The notes: generated by a model from the sequence alone, not told the origin. A stretch of 64,000 nucleotides of DNA from Ryuthela nishihirai (GCA_038380435.1 JAWZYU010000010.1:44488135-44552134); one strand, 5' to 3'. Positions 1 through 11,802 are shown, counted from the stretch's first letter. Program-made: numbers and translations.

Positions 1-1836
1 GATTATCCATTTCATCGTTGAGTAAACTTTGCCATTACATCGTTAAATAATACGACATTAATAGCTTTGACGTTATTGTCACTTGTCATTTGTGGCCGTG
101 TTCGTTAGGGTTTATCATCTCTCCATGCCATAAGCTTTACGTGGGATAACTTCTGTTAATTACTCAGCTATTAAACTTCTGTTAATTACTCCGCTATTTA
201 ATGGTAGCAAGAGCATAAAGAGGCGTCTTTTGTTGCCTCAGAGGTGCATATGAGCTTATTTTTCTTCTGCACATAATTGTATTTGCCACGAAACCGAGAT
301 GCATTGAATATCAAACACTACACTTATAAGACAACCCTCTGCAGAGAAAACAACATTTTTTTGACTGAAAGACTAATGAGATAATTGCTAGGAAGGAATA
401 AACCTCACTAAAAGTGACTGTTATTTTGTAGTAATTAGGAATATGTAAAAAATATCACCTATCCGTCTTGTAGACGCGAATGCGCATTCGCTACATTATG
501 CACTAGTTACACTAAGAGTTGACTAAGACGATGTTTAATTGAGCAGTTAAGAGAGAAATGGATGTATCCCGTCACGCTCATCCAGCGTGTTTTTCAATAT
601 GTACAGAGTATGACTCTTCCTCACATCGAGCCACAGCTTTAAGTTCCATCTGATGAACGCTTTCCAAGTCTATGGGGGACCCATTTCTGACCGAGGACAG
701 GGAGGGGAGTTAGCGGAATACTCTCCCAGATCTAAAAAAAAAAACAAGCCTTCACATCAGAATTTCTTCTTTGGGAATGGTAAATTGTTCATTATACAAA
801 AATAGGAATTTCAGTTCTCGACCATTAGCAGCATTCCGTAGCTGAATATTCAAACAAGATTGAATAAATTGAATTGTCAGAATTCTTTTTTTGCTAAGTG
901 TAGCATCTAGTCTGTCTAGGATAAGATTTCACCCAAAGAATAAACAATTCAAATAGAGAAGAGAGAGAAAAAAAATGCTAAAATCCACCGGCTTAGTTAG
1001 TTACGTTTAATGCATTTAAAGATCTGGATTCGTACGTGATTTAAAATAATTACTTGCAGACAGAGGGGATTCATTGCTTTAACTAATTCTAATGCAGTTT
1101 TTTTTATTATTTATTTTACTTCAAGTATCTAAAGTGGTAGATACTTTTAGAAGAAAAAGAATTAATATGTCACCGTAAACACAAGGTAAAAAAATAACTT
1201 GATTTTGTGAAAGAGATTTTAAATAGAATCTCCCAAGCTTCTGATGCTTTTGTTTCTAATCTTTATGAAAAGTTTCTTTTAATCGTTAAGTTGATAACAA
1301 AAAAGCGGAATATAATTAATACTTGTTCTAGGAAATGCATCAGATAAGCCATCGAAACATGATTAATTATGCTACAAGAGAGACAGAAAAGGTAATTTTT
1401 CTGCCTCTATTCCTTTGGCATGGAGGGAAGACTCAAAAACAAGTCTTCAAATGAAGTATTCGTTAAAAAATGGCTTCATTAACACATGCATGTTGTTAAT
1501 TCATCAACAATTACTCTATAATTCTGTATCCAAAACGATCAGAATTTGTATTTGCAATTATTTAACTTTCAAATATATTTGTTTTGGAAACGACGCAGAG
1601 TTTTCAATATCCGAGACAAGAGCATTGGGGAGGAAAAAAAATTGAAACATTGGAAAATATCTTATTTAAGCATAAAATTTCGGGGGGCGTTTAAATAGTT
1701 CTTATAATTCGTCTGCAGAACAAAAACTGTTGGCCTTACCTCAACAAAACTTTTGTTGTCCTTCAAAGTACTTCCCTCCAGTATTTATTCAAAGTTGAAG
1801 ACGTCTACGCCAATTCTGCGACGCTTAGTGGTACTC
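1..1836. other. AT-rich intergenic DNA, no gene recognised
   Basis: Simple AT-rich sequence with homopolymer runs. The only open frame of note (1415-1645, 76 codons) has no recognisable motif and no repeat context. I see no RNA gene or element here. Confidence 0.6.
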
Positions 1837-2825
1837 CTATTGGGAAAGTATCAATATTCCGCAACTGAGTACTTTCTTTAAGATATTGCGCCTTTTAACA
1901 AGGCTTCCCAGCAAGCTCCTTTTAAATTTTGGGAAATAACAGTAATTCACATGGTGCAAATTGGGTGAATAAACAAGATGGGGTAGCTGTTTGATTTTTA
2001 ATTGCTCCAGATAGGTGCTCCAAATACTTGCTCCAGATACTTGCCGGGTTTTCTGAGCACTGGCATGGTCATGAAGAAGCAGAATCCTTGACACGCCTGT
2101 TGTTGGGCACTGCTCCTTCATGTCCTTAACCATTTTGGACAAAACAATGTTGGTGTATTGGACATTTATGGTTATTTTTTCAGGTAAAGTGTGCACGAAT
2201 ACCACTCCTTGGGAATTAAAAAATAATTGTGCAACTCTCTTCCTTGAGCGAATATCTTGTCGGAAGATTTGAGAACGGGTTTATCTTCGGCAACCTAAAC
2301 AAAATTGTCGATATTTATGGGAGTTGTATAGTACTAAAATCACGTCTCATCCCTATGATAATATCTGTTAACCGTTTGGAACCACTAGGTTCAAACATTG
2401 CCAGCATCTCCTTGCAAGAAGTCGATTCTAGCCTTTTTGCTGTTCTGTCTGTTTGTGGAGTACCCATTTGGTACAGATCTTTCGGAACTTTAAATGACGA
2501 AAACATTTTTCCACACTGCCAATCGATACACTGACATCTAAAATTTATTAACTGAACGGTGATATGTGGGTTTTCCTTAACGAGTTCACGAACAGCAGCC
2601 ATTCTTCTCTCGTTCACGGCCTATTCCGGTCCTCCTGCACGAGGCAGATCTTCGAAGCTCTGCCGTCAGTCTCTGAATTTGCACGTCCATCCCGTAATCA
2701 GTGTCATATGAACAGGCATGATCCTCATATACTTGTGACAAATCAGCATGAATGTCTTTCGCATCATCCCCAATCTGCATCCTTGTGAAAATGTAATCTT
2801 TCCTCGTTTTTAGTAGGCTCCATAG
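1837..2825 (-). pseudogene. Dead mariner-like transposase (DD34D type)
   Basis: Read on the minus strand from about 2825 down, three open pieces in shifting frames resemble a mariner transposase in order. The N-terminal part has DAKDIHADLSQVYEDHACSY (about 2690-2760). The middle part (2315-2617) has AAVRELVKENPHITVQ and EMLAMFEPSGSKRLTDI. The C-terminal part (1837-2205) has LLLHDHASAQKTRQV and the YSP box. Mariner transposases cut and paste DNA at TA sites with a DD34D triad. Here the first catalytic box (GATGAGAC, DET) survives only in another frame and runs into a stop. The third Asp is Asn in YSPNLHHVNY. Several frameshifts separate the pieces, so the copy is inactive. I could not define the terminal inverted repeats. 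Confidence 0.85.
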
Positions 2826-3908
2826 CAACAAAGCACAGATTTCGCAGACCGAACTAGACGCACCGCCAGCGAAGAGAGAAAAATGGCCTTTGTTTTTAAC
2901 ATGAAATGAAAGTTTAGACAAGCTTTCAAACAAGTCGTAGCTCGTTAACTTCAGAGGAACGAGTGGAAATCTGCAGATACGTGTTAAGAATGTTTTGAAC
3001 GCCCGCCCTATTTTCCTTGTAAAAATTGTAGTCCTTGACACATTTTTTAACGAATGTCTTTTAATTTGTTCTTCTCGAACCTTCTCCCTCCATGATATCT
3101 GAAAACAGCTCTTTATTTTCTATATTTTACAATTTTTTAGTATGTGTCTTTACTGTTAAAAACACTCCTTTTAAAGTAGAAATTTACAAACATCTATAAA
3201 GAATTGAAAAACTCTAGAAATTCTCTAATTGCTTTGAAACTAAAAAAAAATCTGAGTCTAGAAACTTGTTAATATGTTATCATTCGGAAGCCGCATTGAC
3301 TTATGTTTGTGGCACTTCTGGCGAGGCTGATTTATAGTATAGTTTATCTAAACAGATATCAATTCTTTTTCACTCAAGTGTGTTTTCCGAATCTGCCCTT
3401 GCACTCAAGAGAACTCTTTTCATCAGTTCTGAAATGTCAAAACAAAAAACTCTCATTAAAGAAACTCAAAAGCAAAAAACTAGAATTCTTTACACCAGAG
3501 GACTAGATTGAAACGGAAGTGATAATAAAAGATTCAAGTTTCGAAAAAAAGGAACCGTAACTTTTTATGGTGAACTTAATAGGAAAGTAATTAGGAATGA
3601 AAAGCAAATGATCTCTTTTTGAAAACAAGTCGCAAATGAGAAGGATGAAGTGCTAATTTACATAATTTAAAGATGCAACAAATGAACTCTTTCGTCTTAC
3701 GTTGGGTTCTTAATTGCATGAAAAAATGCTCTAAAGAATTCTCTTTCAGACAGCAGCAGTTTTTGACTAAAGTTCTAAATCTTCTTACTAACGTGAAGCA
3801 CGATTTTATATGTAAATACACTCTATTACAAAAAGTAAACAGACACTTCCATGTTATGTGAATGAAAGTCACATTCACTTAACTAGGAAATAATACATTT
3901 TTTTTACG
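2826..3908. other. No feature recognised
   Basis: AT-rich sequence. Short open frames at 3303-3506, 3591-3878 and 3673-3861 overlap on both strands and show no motif. Confidence 0.55.
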
Positions 3909-4325
3909 GAAATATTTTGCTGAAGATGAAGATCTCACTCAAATCTCTCTCTAGATATCTGATTTTCGCCTTAGTCGTTTAATATTTAAAGAATTGTGGA
4001 AGTTGAAGCATTTAACTGTAACTTTCGCCGCACGTGAAAATTTACTTGAAAAGAGATAAAACACAAGTATTGTAACAAATTGTTCACTAACATAAATGTA
4101 ATAGTTGAAGTTCTCAACAATGTTTTCGGCTTTTATGAATGTGCGGATATAAAAAAAGGTTTAGGAAGAGTATGACAGCAGCTTACGCTGTTGAGCTCAG
4201 CGCTTACGCTCCAACTTCAGCAATTCTTTAAATATTAAGCGAATATTGCTGAAACTTGAGGTTAGAGAGATTTGAATGAGTTTAACAATTTATCTCTGAC
4301 GTATTTTTTCAGTAAAAATATTATT
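3909..4325. mobile_element. Degenerate fold-back (MITE-like) element
   Basis: Two arms of roughly 110-120 bp are diverged inverted copies of each other. The left arm (about 3909-4015) contains CTCAAATCTCTCT and TTTAATATTTAAAGAATTG. The right arm (about 4205-4325) contains their reverse complements CAATTCTTTAAATATTAAG and AGAGAGATTTGAATGAG. The structure suggests a palindromic non-autonomous DNA element. Clean TSDs are not visible, so the ends and superfamily are uncertain. Confidence 0.5.
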
Positions 4326-4625
4326 TACAAAGTTAGAGAGCTTTGAATATCCTTTTTTATTCATATACATGGAGGTGTACGGTTACATTTTGCCATACAG
4401 TGTGCATAATCTGATTCAAAAACTATTAATCTGGAAAAAAAAATAAAGCCTTTTTCCATGGCTTCCAAAATTAATGAAATTTATGTTAAAATATCTAATT
4501 ACTATAGAAAATTCGGGAATTTTGCCTAAGCATAGCGTGAAATTCTCTCTAAGCTACTACTGAGTTACGTTCCATCCAATAACAAGAGGAATGTACAATA
4601 ATCTCGGTTGTCTACTAATGGCTAC

Positions 4626-4810
4626 TGATATACAGCGTGGGTCAAAAGTCCACAGCCACGTTGAAAATCGAATAAAAAAAAAACCTACTGCAGAGACATA
4701 TGATATGCTGCATTTGATAGTGAATTCAAGTCATTTTCTCCTCATCGTCAATCATTTCAATGTGAGCACCTTTTTGACTTGGGCACATGTAACTAAAGCT
4801 TAAATTCAAG
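4626..4810 (-). mobile_element. Possible terminus of a DNA transposon
   Basis: The motif TACAGCGTGGGTCAAAAGTC at 4630-4649 looks like the end of a Tc1/mariner-type element. Minus-strand translation of the adjacent ~150 bp gives a broken tail with stops (pieces such as HIEMIDDEEKMT). I found no matching inverted terminus downstream, so this may be a truncated relic or chance. Confidence 0.25.
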
Positions 4811-5764
4811 AAATGCCAGACCCGTTTGGTCTGCCCGTTTGTTTTCGAAAAGAACGATCTTAGTTTCAGAAATTTTGTTGTACCATATTCGGATACTCCT
4901 AACGAATGGTCGATCTTTGTACAATTAGGTGTACTTGAAAATCATATTTGGTTTAAAAGAGAAAACCATGCAGATAGGTAGCTTTCTCCTGCGGAATCGC
5001 CATTTCAAAGTCTGCCCAGTTTGAGCAACTATAGCGCATCTAATAGGTTACAGCAAAACTCAAAAATAACTTCTTAATTTGGACTATCAAATGCCATATC
5101 TCATGTATCTGCAGTATTTTTATTTAATTTCCAAATTGTATAAGTATGTAGGTTGTTGAAGAACCCGTTGCAAAGGAGGTGTATGTGCAAATTTCATATT
5201 TTGCATCAGTATTTATCCGTCTCATTTTGTCGAAAAGTTGGAGGTGGCACGTGCAATCTCGACTTTAAAAAATTCCTTTAATAAAAATCAATTGTATGAT
5301 CAACAAGAAAATTTCACGCTTAAACTGCTCAAAGCTTCTGCTATTAGTTGCCATCTGTGCAATATTCGGCTTCGTCAAAAATTAGATGGAAAGTATTAGA
5401 ACAATCGCCGATTTGAAAGTGTAAATTAGAAGAATCTTATATCGTCTCCTGCAAATAAGGGATAGTGTTTTTTAATTATCCGTTTTTAACATTTTCTAAC
5501 AGGGGAAACATTTTTCCTATCCAGTTCTGAGCTTTGGAGGTTTTTTTTTTTGTGATCAAGCAATTAAGGTGGTGTGAAGGAAGCCATTGAAATTTAAACA
5601 GAAATTTTGTTGCATTGAAATAGTCTTAGCAATAACAGAACCCAATGCTGAAACATGGACTTAATATCCCCCCCTCCTACTTTTTTTAGTATGCCGAATT
5701 TCGAATATTGTTTCAGTCCCTAGAATTTCGATAGAAATTATACTAACTTTCAAATATAATTTGC
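4811..5764. other. No feature recognised
   Basis: AT-rich sequence without open frames over 60 codons or recognisable repeats. Confidence 0.5.
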
Positions 5765-6062
5765 AAGCATACTCATGAAATAATAAGCTGAAGAAAATTG
5801 GTTTTGCCGTGAGTGGGATTCGAACCCAAGTCTCCTGTAAATATGCCAGTTATGCCACACAAGTTATAAACTTTCAGTTTTTATAAGTCATATCAGCTGA
5901 AGAAAAACGCTAGCCGATAATGATGTAGTGGTTAGCATAACTGGCATGTTTCCAGAAGACTTGGATTCGAATCCCACTCACTCAAAACCAATTTTTTTCA
6001 GCTTATTATTTCATGAGTTCCATGTCTACAGGACATATCTGAGATTCTTTACTACTGAATTA
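5765..6062. repeat. SINE-C head-to-head inverted dimer (locus 1)
   Basis: The right half is a complete tRNA-headed unit on the plus strand. It has an A-box-like GTAGTGGTTAGCATAACTGG, a B box GGATTCGAATCCC, and then the body TTTTTCAGCTTATTATTTCATGAGTTC. The left half is a partial copy of the same unit on the minus strand (AATAATAAGCTGAAG, then GAGTGGGATTCGAACCC). Together they form a fold-back structure with a short asymmetric centre. The same arrangement occurs at 25842-26095 in the opposite orientation. The tRNA resemblance indicates a Pol III-derived SINE. The isoacceptor was not determined. Confidence 0.75.
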
Positions 6063-6357
6063 CAAGCATACTTCGTTCAGTGCTGTGCGGTACAGAGCTG
6101 TTCGTTTTAGATATATTTATTATATATATCCATTACAGCAGTGAACAGTACAGTTAATATATATTTTTCTAATGGCCGGTCAGCCTGTACAACAGAGTGA
6201 GAGCTATTATCATACGCTCTCACCCAATGAGAGCTAACGCGGCACTCTATAGAAGTGAACCCGAAAGAAAACTCATCAGAGGAATTTTGACAGAAGGCAT
6301 CAATAAGATCATGGATGACTTGGATCTCTTAACTGGCTCTACAATAATTGATGCTTA

Positions 6358-7101
6358 GGGCTTAGTCGGTAGCGTCCCAGGCACGTAATCCATAATTCCC
6401 AGTTCGAGTTCTATCTGTGACAGCGTTGAGATTATTCTTTGCAAAACTCCCCACCCTACCCTTAGTCAGCAGAGAATAGCAATGGGCTTTAAAATACAGC
6501 CATCCGTCGGATGTGATTTTAAGACATGGCCCCGAGTGCGCGAGAACCATACCTTGTGCAATTTAAAGAACACGCTGGATGGTCGTGACGGGAGGCTACC
6601 ATCGCTCTCCCTCAAGCCAATAAACTATCCAGTCGGTCCCTCCCCCAAACCTTCCCTGATCTCTCGGGATCTTTGTGATCTAGCATGTGCAAAAAAAGTG
6701 CCGCTCAGAGGTTGTGTTACCTCTGAGCGGCACTTTTTTTCCACACCATGGGCTAAATGGCTAGGTCACAAGGACCCCGAAGACTCAGAGAAGGTTGAGG
6801 GAGGGGAACCAGTGGAACAGCTTTTGGGAGACAGATGGTAGCCTCCCGTCAAGGCCATCCAGCGTGTTCTTTAACGTGCACAGGGTATGGCTCTCCCGCA
6901 TACGGTGCCACGGCTTAACGCCCCATCCGACGGACGGCGGCCTTTTCAAACCCATCGGTGTCCCCTACTTACCGTGGGCAGGGAATTATGCGAAGATAAA
7001 TTTCAACGCTGACCCAGCTGGGACTCGAACCTGGGAACTACAGATTACGAGCCTGGCGCGCTACCGACTGAGCCACCCCCGCTCAGAGGTAAAACAACCT
7101 A
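6358..7101 (+). repeat. SINE-A, older copy split by another SINE-A
   Basis: The head (CTTAGTCGGTAGCG, B-box-like AGTTCGAGTTC) and body run from about 6358 to 6712. The last tail bases, AAAACAACCT, resume at 7091 after a younger copy inserted into the tail. The sequence is visibly diverged from the family consensus. Short open frames within it are conserved SINE sequence and not genes. Confidence 0.85.
6713..7080 (-). repeat. SINE-A nested in the tail of another SINE-A
   Basis: A near-full-length minus-strand copy whose tRNA head ends at 7080 (GAGCCACCCCC as the complement of the head). It is flanked by a perfect 10-bp TSD GCTCAGAGGT at 6703-6712 and 7081-7090, which is itself part of the older SINE's tail. 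The tail-to-tail join makes a hairpin of GTGCCGCTCAGAG and its complement around 6699-6733. Confidence 0.92.
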
Positions 7102-7926
7102 CATTCTAACGATTTCTGGAACTCCATAGGACTATGCTATAACGATCCCGTATAGCACTGATTCAGTTAGCCTTCCTATTTCCAAGAACGCATTCCCCGC
7201 GCTAAACGGAGTATGTCTGTATAATATATCCATATACAAAATGTAATGTGAATGCGAATTATAAGTAAATAACGTATTTAATTGCAAAAGAAATATATCA
7301 TCAAATCACGAATAATGGATATTAGAGCATCTCTCACGTAATCATTTAAGCTGATTTGATTTCTTAAAACCACCTCGAGTTGGGGGATAATTTTACTTCT
7401 TTATACTTCTGTTCCATTCGCGGAAATCTCTCTCATGCTCCCGAGCACACAGCACAAGCAACGACCAAATAGAAAGAGAGATATCTGAGGTTCCGCCAAT
7501 ATCATGAACGAGCCACTGAGCAGCTTTCTCTAGCTGAAAGAAGTAACAGGAATCTTCCCGGAAACTAACAGTTATCTCACTTTCCGTTGAAAAAGACCTT
7601 TACCACGCTGCCCACGGATTTCATTTTCTTTAACCTGATCCCTCGGAAGTTTTTCACGCACAGAAAAAATCTGCCATGTTTCCTTTCAGTTCACTAGGAA
7701 GCTGTGTCTCAGATATCGGTGCTTCGAGAAACGCCGCATACATGGCGTTTTTTTTGTCTTTAGTTCATTTTCCTAAGTGAAAGAAGTGAAAACAAAAATT
7801 CTTATAACATTAATGTAATTACTATGTGGCCCACATGCAGCAAATCGAAACGATTTCTCATGAACAAATACGAAAAAAATAAAAGTCAGAATTTTCAGTA
7901 GTTGAAGTGTTCAGTGAAAAAGTAAG
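7102..7926. other. No feature recognised
   Basis: Mixed-composition sequence without a coding frame or repeat I can identify. Confidence 0.5.
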
Positions 7927-8343
7927 GTCGGGGTGTTGGTTCGGTAGGTAGTGTTTCCCAGGTTCGAGATCTACAGTTCTGAGGTTTGGATTCCATCTGT
8001 GACAGCTTGGGGATTTATTTTCGGTAAATCCTCACCCTACTCTCTGTCAGAAAGGGGACACAATGGGTTTGGAAAGACCGTCGTGAAGTTGAATGGGATA
8101 TAAAGACGTGGCCAGTGTGCAGGATAACCTTTCCTTTGTCCGTTAAACAACTTGCTAGACAGACGGTGGCCTCTATCTGATTTGGCAGGAATTTTTCTAC
8201 TTGACGGGAGACTTCCATCTGTCTCCTAACAGCTATTTAGTCTAACAATTTCCCTACCCATTTCTGGGACCTAGGGGTCTTAGTTGATCTGGTAATTTAG
8301 CTCATTGTGGGCACAGAAATGCCTCTCGCAGGTAAAAAAAAAC
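7927..8343 (+). repeat. SINE-A, old diverged copy
   Basis: The order of SINE-A landmarks is kept: TTCGGTAGGTAGTG head, GACACAATGGGTTTGGAAAG, GACGGGAGACTTCCATCTGTCTCC, then a degraded tail ending GCAGGTAAAAAAAAAC. About 30 bp of the head region is duplicated or rearranged near 7960-8000. The Pol III boxes are decayed. Confidence 0.75.
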
Positions 8344-8518
8344 ACCAAAAGTAGAGTTGTTACGATAGGAAACTTTTTAACCAGAACGTTGTATCATCAA
8401 ACCAGGTTGCCAATACTCTAAAAGTAATTCCCAACCTTTTCAGCTCCATGGACTCCCTATGAAGTCTCTTTCTGAAATTCCTGCTTCGCGTCTTAACGGT
8501 TTATCGTGTCTACGTTAA

Positions 8519-8725
8519 GATAAGGGCGCAATCCCACTACCGCTTGCCGCGTCTCAAACGCACTGTGCCGTCACTCACGGCTCCGCAAGCGACGGGTGTA
8601 GCCTTCGGCTTCACACTAAACGCGCGCGGTCTGCAACAAAGAACTAAGCTCACTGAATCTCGCTGCAAATAACCTGGAACGCTTGGTTTGTTGTCCCTGC
8701 GAGATCTATCGTGTTTTTTGACATT
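8519..8725 (+). repeat. CpG-rich dispersed repeat, copy 1
   Basis: Contains GGGCGCAATCCCACTACCGC, CAAACGCACTGTG, GCAAGCGACGGGTGTAGCCTTCG, and GCAACAAAGAACTAAGCTCA, with a much higher CpG content than its surroundings. An inverted relative lies at 14735-14945. The shared end (GGGCGC..TCCCACT) and ordered blocks suggest a non-autonomous DNA transposon. The second terminus and any TSD are not clear. Just upstream, 8420-8470 resembles a hAT-type terminus (TAATTCCCAACCTTTTCAG). Confidence 0.6.
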
Positions 8726-8974
8726 TCTTTCACTCTACAGTAAACATTATGTCCAGGAAAAGAAGTTTGCTGTTTCGTAAAATAATATAAAACAACACCC
8801 AAAATCTCTTTAAATTCGACAGGTGTCACACACAAATTTTTTTTGTAACAGGGACTAAATTAAAATATTAGGGACTAAATTGTGAAAAATCGCCTAATCT
8901 TTTTCTATCATTAAAAAACTCAAGACTCATTTAGTGCGATATATTTTTATTACTACATCTATGATTAATAAATA

Positions 8975-9168
8975 AATAACCACTTAAGCAGCTGCTTGCC
9001 ACAGAGGTCTGTCTGACAGGAGCCTGTCAGTTTATATGCTATTGTAGAAGGTCTTTGAGGATGGCCGGACCTCAGCAGAAAAAACGACACATACATCCAT
9101 GCCTTAACCGGAGCTCGAACCCAGGTCCCTTTAAATCATTAGCCATGCGACGACTAACCAAGGCAAAT
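8975..9168 (-). repeat. SINE-B copy
   Basis: Minus-strand copy with the family's tail (AAGCAGCTGCTTGCCACAGA), hairpin region (CTGACAGGAGCCTGTCAG) and head (GGAGCTCGAACCCAGGTCCC, the complement of the B-box area). The head is diverged in the A-box region. Confidence 0.88.
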
Positions 9169-9908
9169 AATATTAACCATTTACGAAAGAACAAATTTTT
9201 TTTCCTGGATATAACGTTTACTACAGAGTGAAATAAATGTCAGAAACCACGGTACATCTCACCAGAGCCGGGTTTAAGCTTTTCAGTCAAACGTGCGCCT
9301 AGGGCCTCAGCCCTAGGCGCACGTTGGATTCGAGGCCCCTTACTTAGGATTTTTCTAAATATTTGTCTCAGAACTGATGTGCTGATTACCCTTAGAATAA
9401 ATTCTGTTAACGATTTCAGAAAGCTGAACCCTTTTAACAGATTTAATTTTGAGTCCTGCAAACATTTACTTGTAGCATTTAGTCTTTGCAATATTTTATT
9501 CCCAAAAAATAGTCAAAAGCACTGTTTCGCAATAATCAAAATGCTTCCTTAGATTTTAATCGGCATTCGGGCTTTTTGTTTTGGCATGATGCCATTTTAA
9601 ACTAAACGTTTTTAATGCATTCACAACCATTTTTCAATGCCAATATGACATCAGTCCTAGCTGTCCATCTCGTATAACTTATTTTTTTTTAAAGATAAAG
9701 ATTCAGGTGGTAAGCATTCATTTAGAGTGTTCCATTCATCGATTTGACTTGGAAGAAAAAAGTTTATAAATATTCTACAAAGTAAAAAAGAATTGTATTG
9801 CATTTGGACAAGATTCTGCTGCATAGTTTTCAATTAAATTTAGAGAATGACTTGCATAGGAAATTCAAAATGCATTTGGTCTCTAGTTTCTAACTAGATA
9901 ACTTCTAA
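9169..9908. other. No gene; contains a short perfect inverted repeat
   Basis: AT-rich apart from a 36-bp inverted repeat at 9290-9325. Its 15-bp arms AACGTGCGCCTAGGG and CCCTAGGCGCACGTT are separated by CCTCAG. It is perfect and GC-rich in AT-rich DNA. The 83-codon minus-strand frame over it (9240-9491) has no recognised motif. Confidence 0.6.
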
Positions 9909-9920
9909 CTCTAGTTTGGA

Positions 9921-10303
9921 TTTGGGTTGGGTTGTTTTACCTCTGAGCGGCACTTTTTTGCACACCATGGGCTAAATGGCCAGGTCACATGGAACCCGAA
10001 GGCTCAGAGAAGGTTGGGGGAGGGACCCACTGGAACAGCTGTTGGGAGACAGATGGTAGCCTCTCGTCAAGGCCATCCAGCGTGTTCTTTAACGTGCACA
10101 GGGTATGGCTCTCCCGCACACAGGACCACGGCTTAACGTCCCATCCGACGGACGGCGGCCTTTCCAAGCCCATCGGTGTCCCCTACTGACCGTGGGCAGG
10201 GAATTTTGCGGAGATGAATCTCAACGCTGACCCAGCTGGGACTCGAACCTGGGAACTACAGATTACGAGCCTGGCGCGCTACCGACTGAGCCACCCCCGC
10301 CCC
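9921..10303 (-). repeat. SINE-A, young full-length copy
   Basis: A near-consensus copy of 383 bp, from tail TTTGGGTTGGGTTGTTTTAC to head GAGCCACCCCCGCCC. It is flanked by a perfect 12-bp TSD CTCTAGTTTGGA at 9909-9920 and 10304-10315. The B box appears as the complement GGACTCGAACC. Confidence 0.95.
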
Positions 10304-10315
10304 CTCTAGTTTGGA

Positions 10316-11377
10316 ATCATGTCAATTAACAGCATTATCATAAGTATGATGAAACATTTATACTTCCTAATATTAATCAAGCAGAAAGACTCCCTATTTA
10401 TTTTACTATAAATTGTCTTTCAGTTGGTAAATTCCATAATATATATTTTATTGATATATGTTATTTATTACTAACATAAATAAAATAGGAAAACTGTAAT
10501 CTATAATAGCTAAAAATATTATTCCTTTACATTTACAAAAAAAGTATAAAACAACAGACTGAATTTTTTAAATATTTTACTCTACAGTAATTTATATAAA
10601 TATAACTTAATAACTAAAACATTTTAACGATATAAAATAAAAATACAAGACTTCAAAACCAATGATATTACCAAATACCTAATTTTCGAAACAATTATGG
10701 AAAATTACCATCCGAATATCAAGTACCACTTTTCTTTAATGCTATCCCAAAGGAAATGTTAAATATAGATGGATATAGCAGACTAAAATCTAAATAGAAG
10801 TGGGGGGGGGGGAGAAATTTGTTAAATATTACACATAGTGTTTTGTGAAATATTTATGATATAAACCATTATCATGGCTGAATGACCTATATTTTGCTTA
10901 ATTTAATCAATTTCTTGCAGATAGGCTATTTAGCTTTGCAGGTCAAATGGCAAATGTATTATTAATCATAGGCGTAGTAATGCATTCTTTAATTTTATAA
11001 ATAAAAATCAAATAATCAAATATTTTAAAGAGACTGGAATCAAGTAAAATTTAATAATTCATAGTCGTTAAAACATAGCAAGTATTCTTTCTTTTCTCCA
11101 ATAAGTGTCAAAATGGTTTTTCGTTTCTTACACTAAAATCAAGTGAATTAAATAATCTAGACACAAAAATAAAAAGTGAAGCTCCCTAATATACTTTTGG
11201 AACTGAAAAAAAATACTGATATAAATGCCAATGCTGTCTTATTTGTCTTAATACAAGTTTCAATTTTTATCTATGTTTAATTTTAAAATTGGAAAACTAA
11301 TATTAGAAAAAAAGATTTATATTTGTTTAACATTTAAAATCCTTGTTAACTATGATATTGACCATATCTTTCAAAAT
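10316..11377. other. AT-rich DNA, no feature recognised
   Basis: Very AT-rich, with a run of G at 10802-10812. There is no open frame above 60 codons until 11273 and no recognisable repeat. Confidence 0.6.
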
Positions 11378-11600
11378 ACGTCGAATTGGTGGACGATTGA
11401 TTGGTTACCGATAGATTGGAATCTTACCGATGGAATACTTACCGAAGGAATCTTACCGATGGATCTTACCGAAGGAATCTTACCGATGGATCTTACCGAA
11501 GGAATCTTACCGATGGATCTTACCGAAGGAATCTTACCGATGGATCTTACCGAAGGAATCTTACCGATGGATTGGTTGGTCAGACGTCGAATTGGTGGAC
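11378..11600 (+). repeat. 27-bp tandem repeat open in all three forward frames
   Basis: Four exact 27-bp units fill 11462-11569, each made of two half-units built on ATCTTACCGA. One or two diverged units lie upstream (about 11419-11461). The array is flanked by a perfect 17-bp direct repeat ACGTCGAATTGGTGGAC at 11378-11394 and 11584-11600. Because 27 is divisible by 3 and no phase contains a stop, all three plus frames stay open (127, 102 and 78 codons). They encode nonapeptide repeats such as TEGILPMDL. I do not call a gene: there is no promoter, domain or homologous context visible. Confidence 0.85.
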
Positions 11601-11802
11601 ACGAATTGGAAATTCAATTTTTACAGTTGTATTTGTTTCGTGCTCAGCTTTATTAAATTACTTTAAATACTTAACCCACCTGCATATAACAAATTTCTTC
11701 TTAGAATAAGCCTAACGCTAATATAAATATTCTTAAAAATTTCAATTTCTTAGTTCTTTTCATTTAATTGAATCGAAATATGCATAGCTTATCACAAAAT
11801 AA

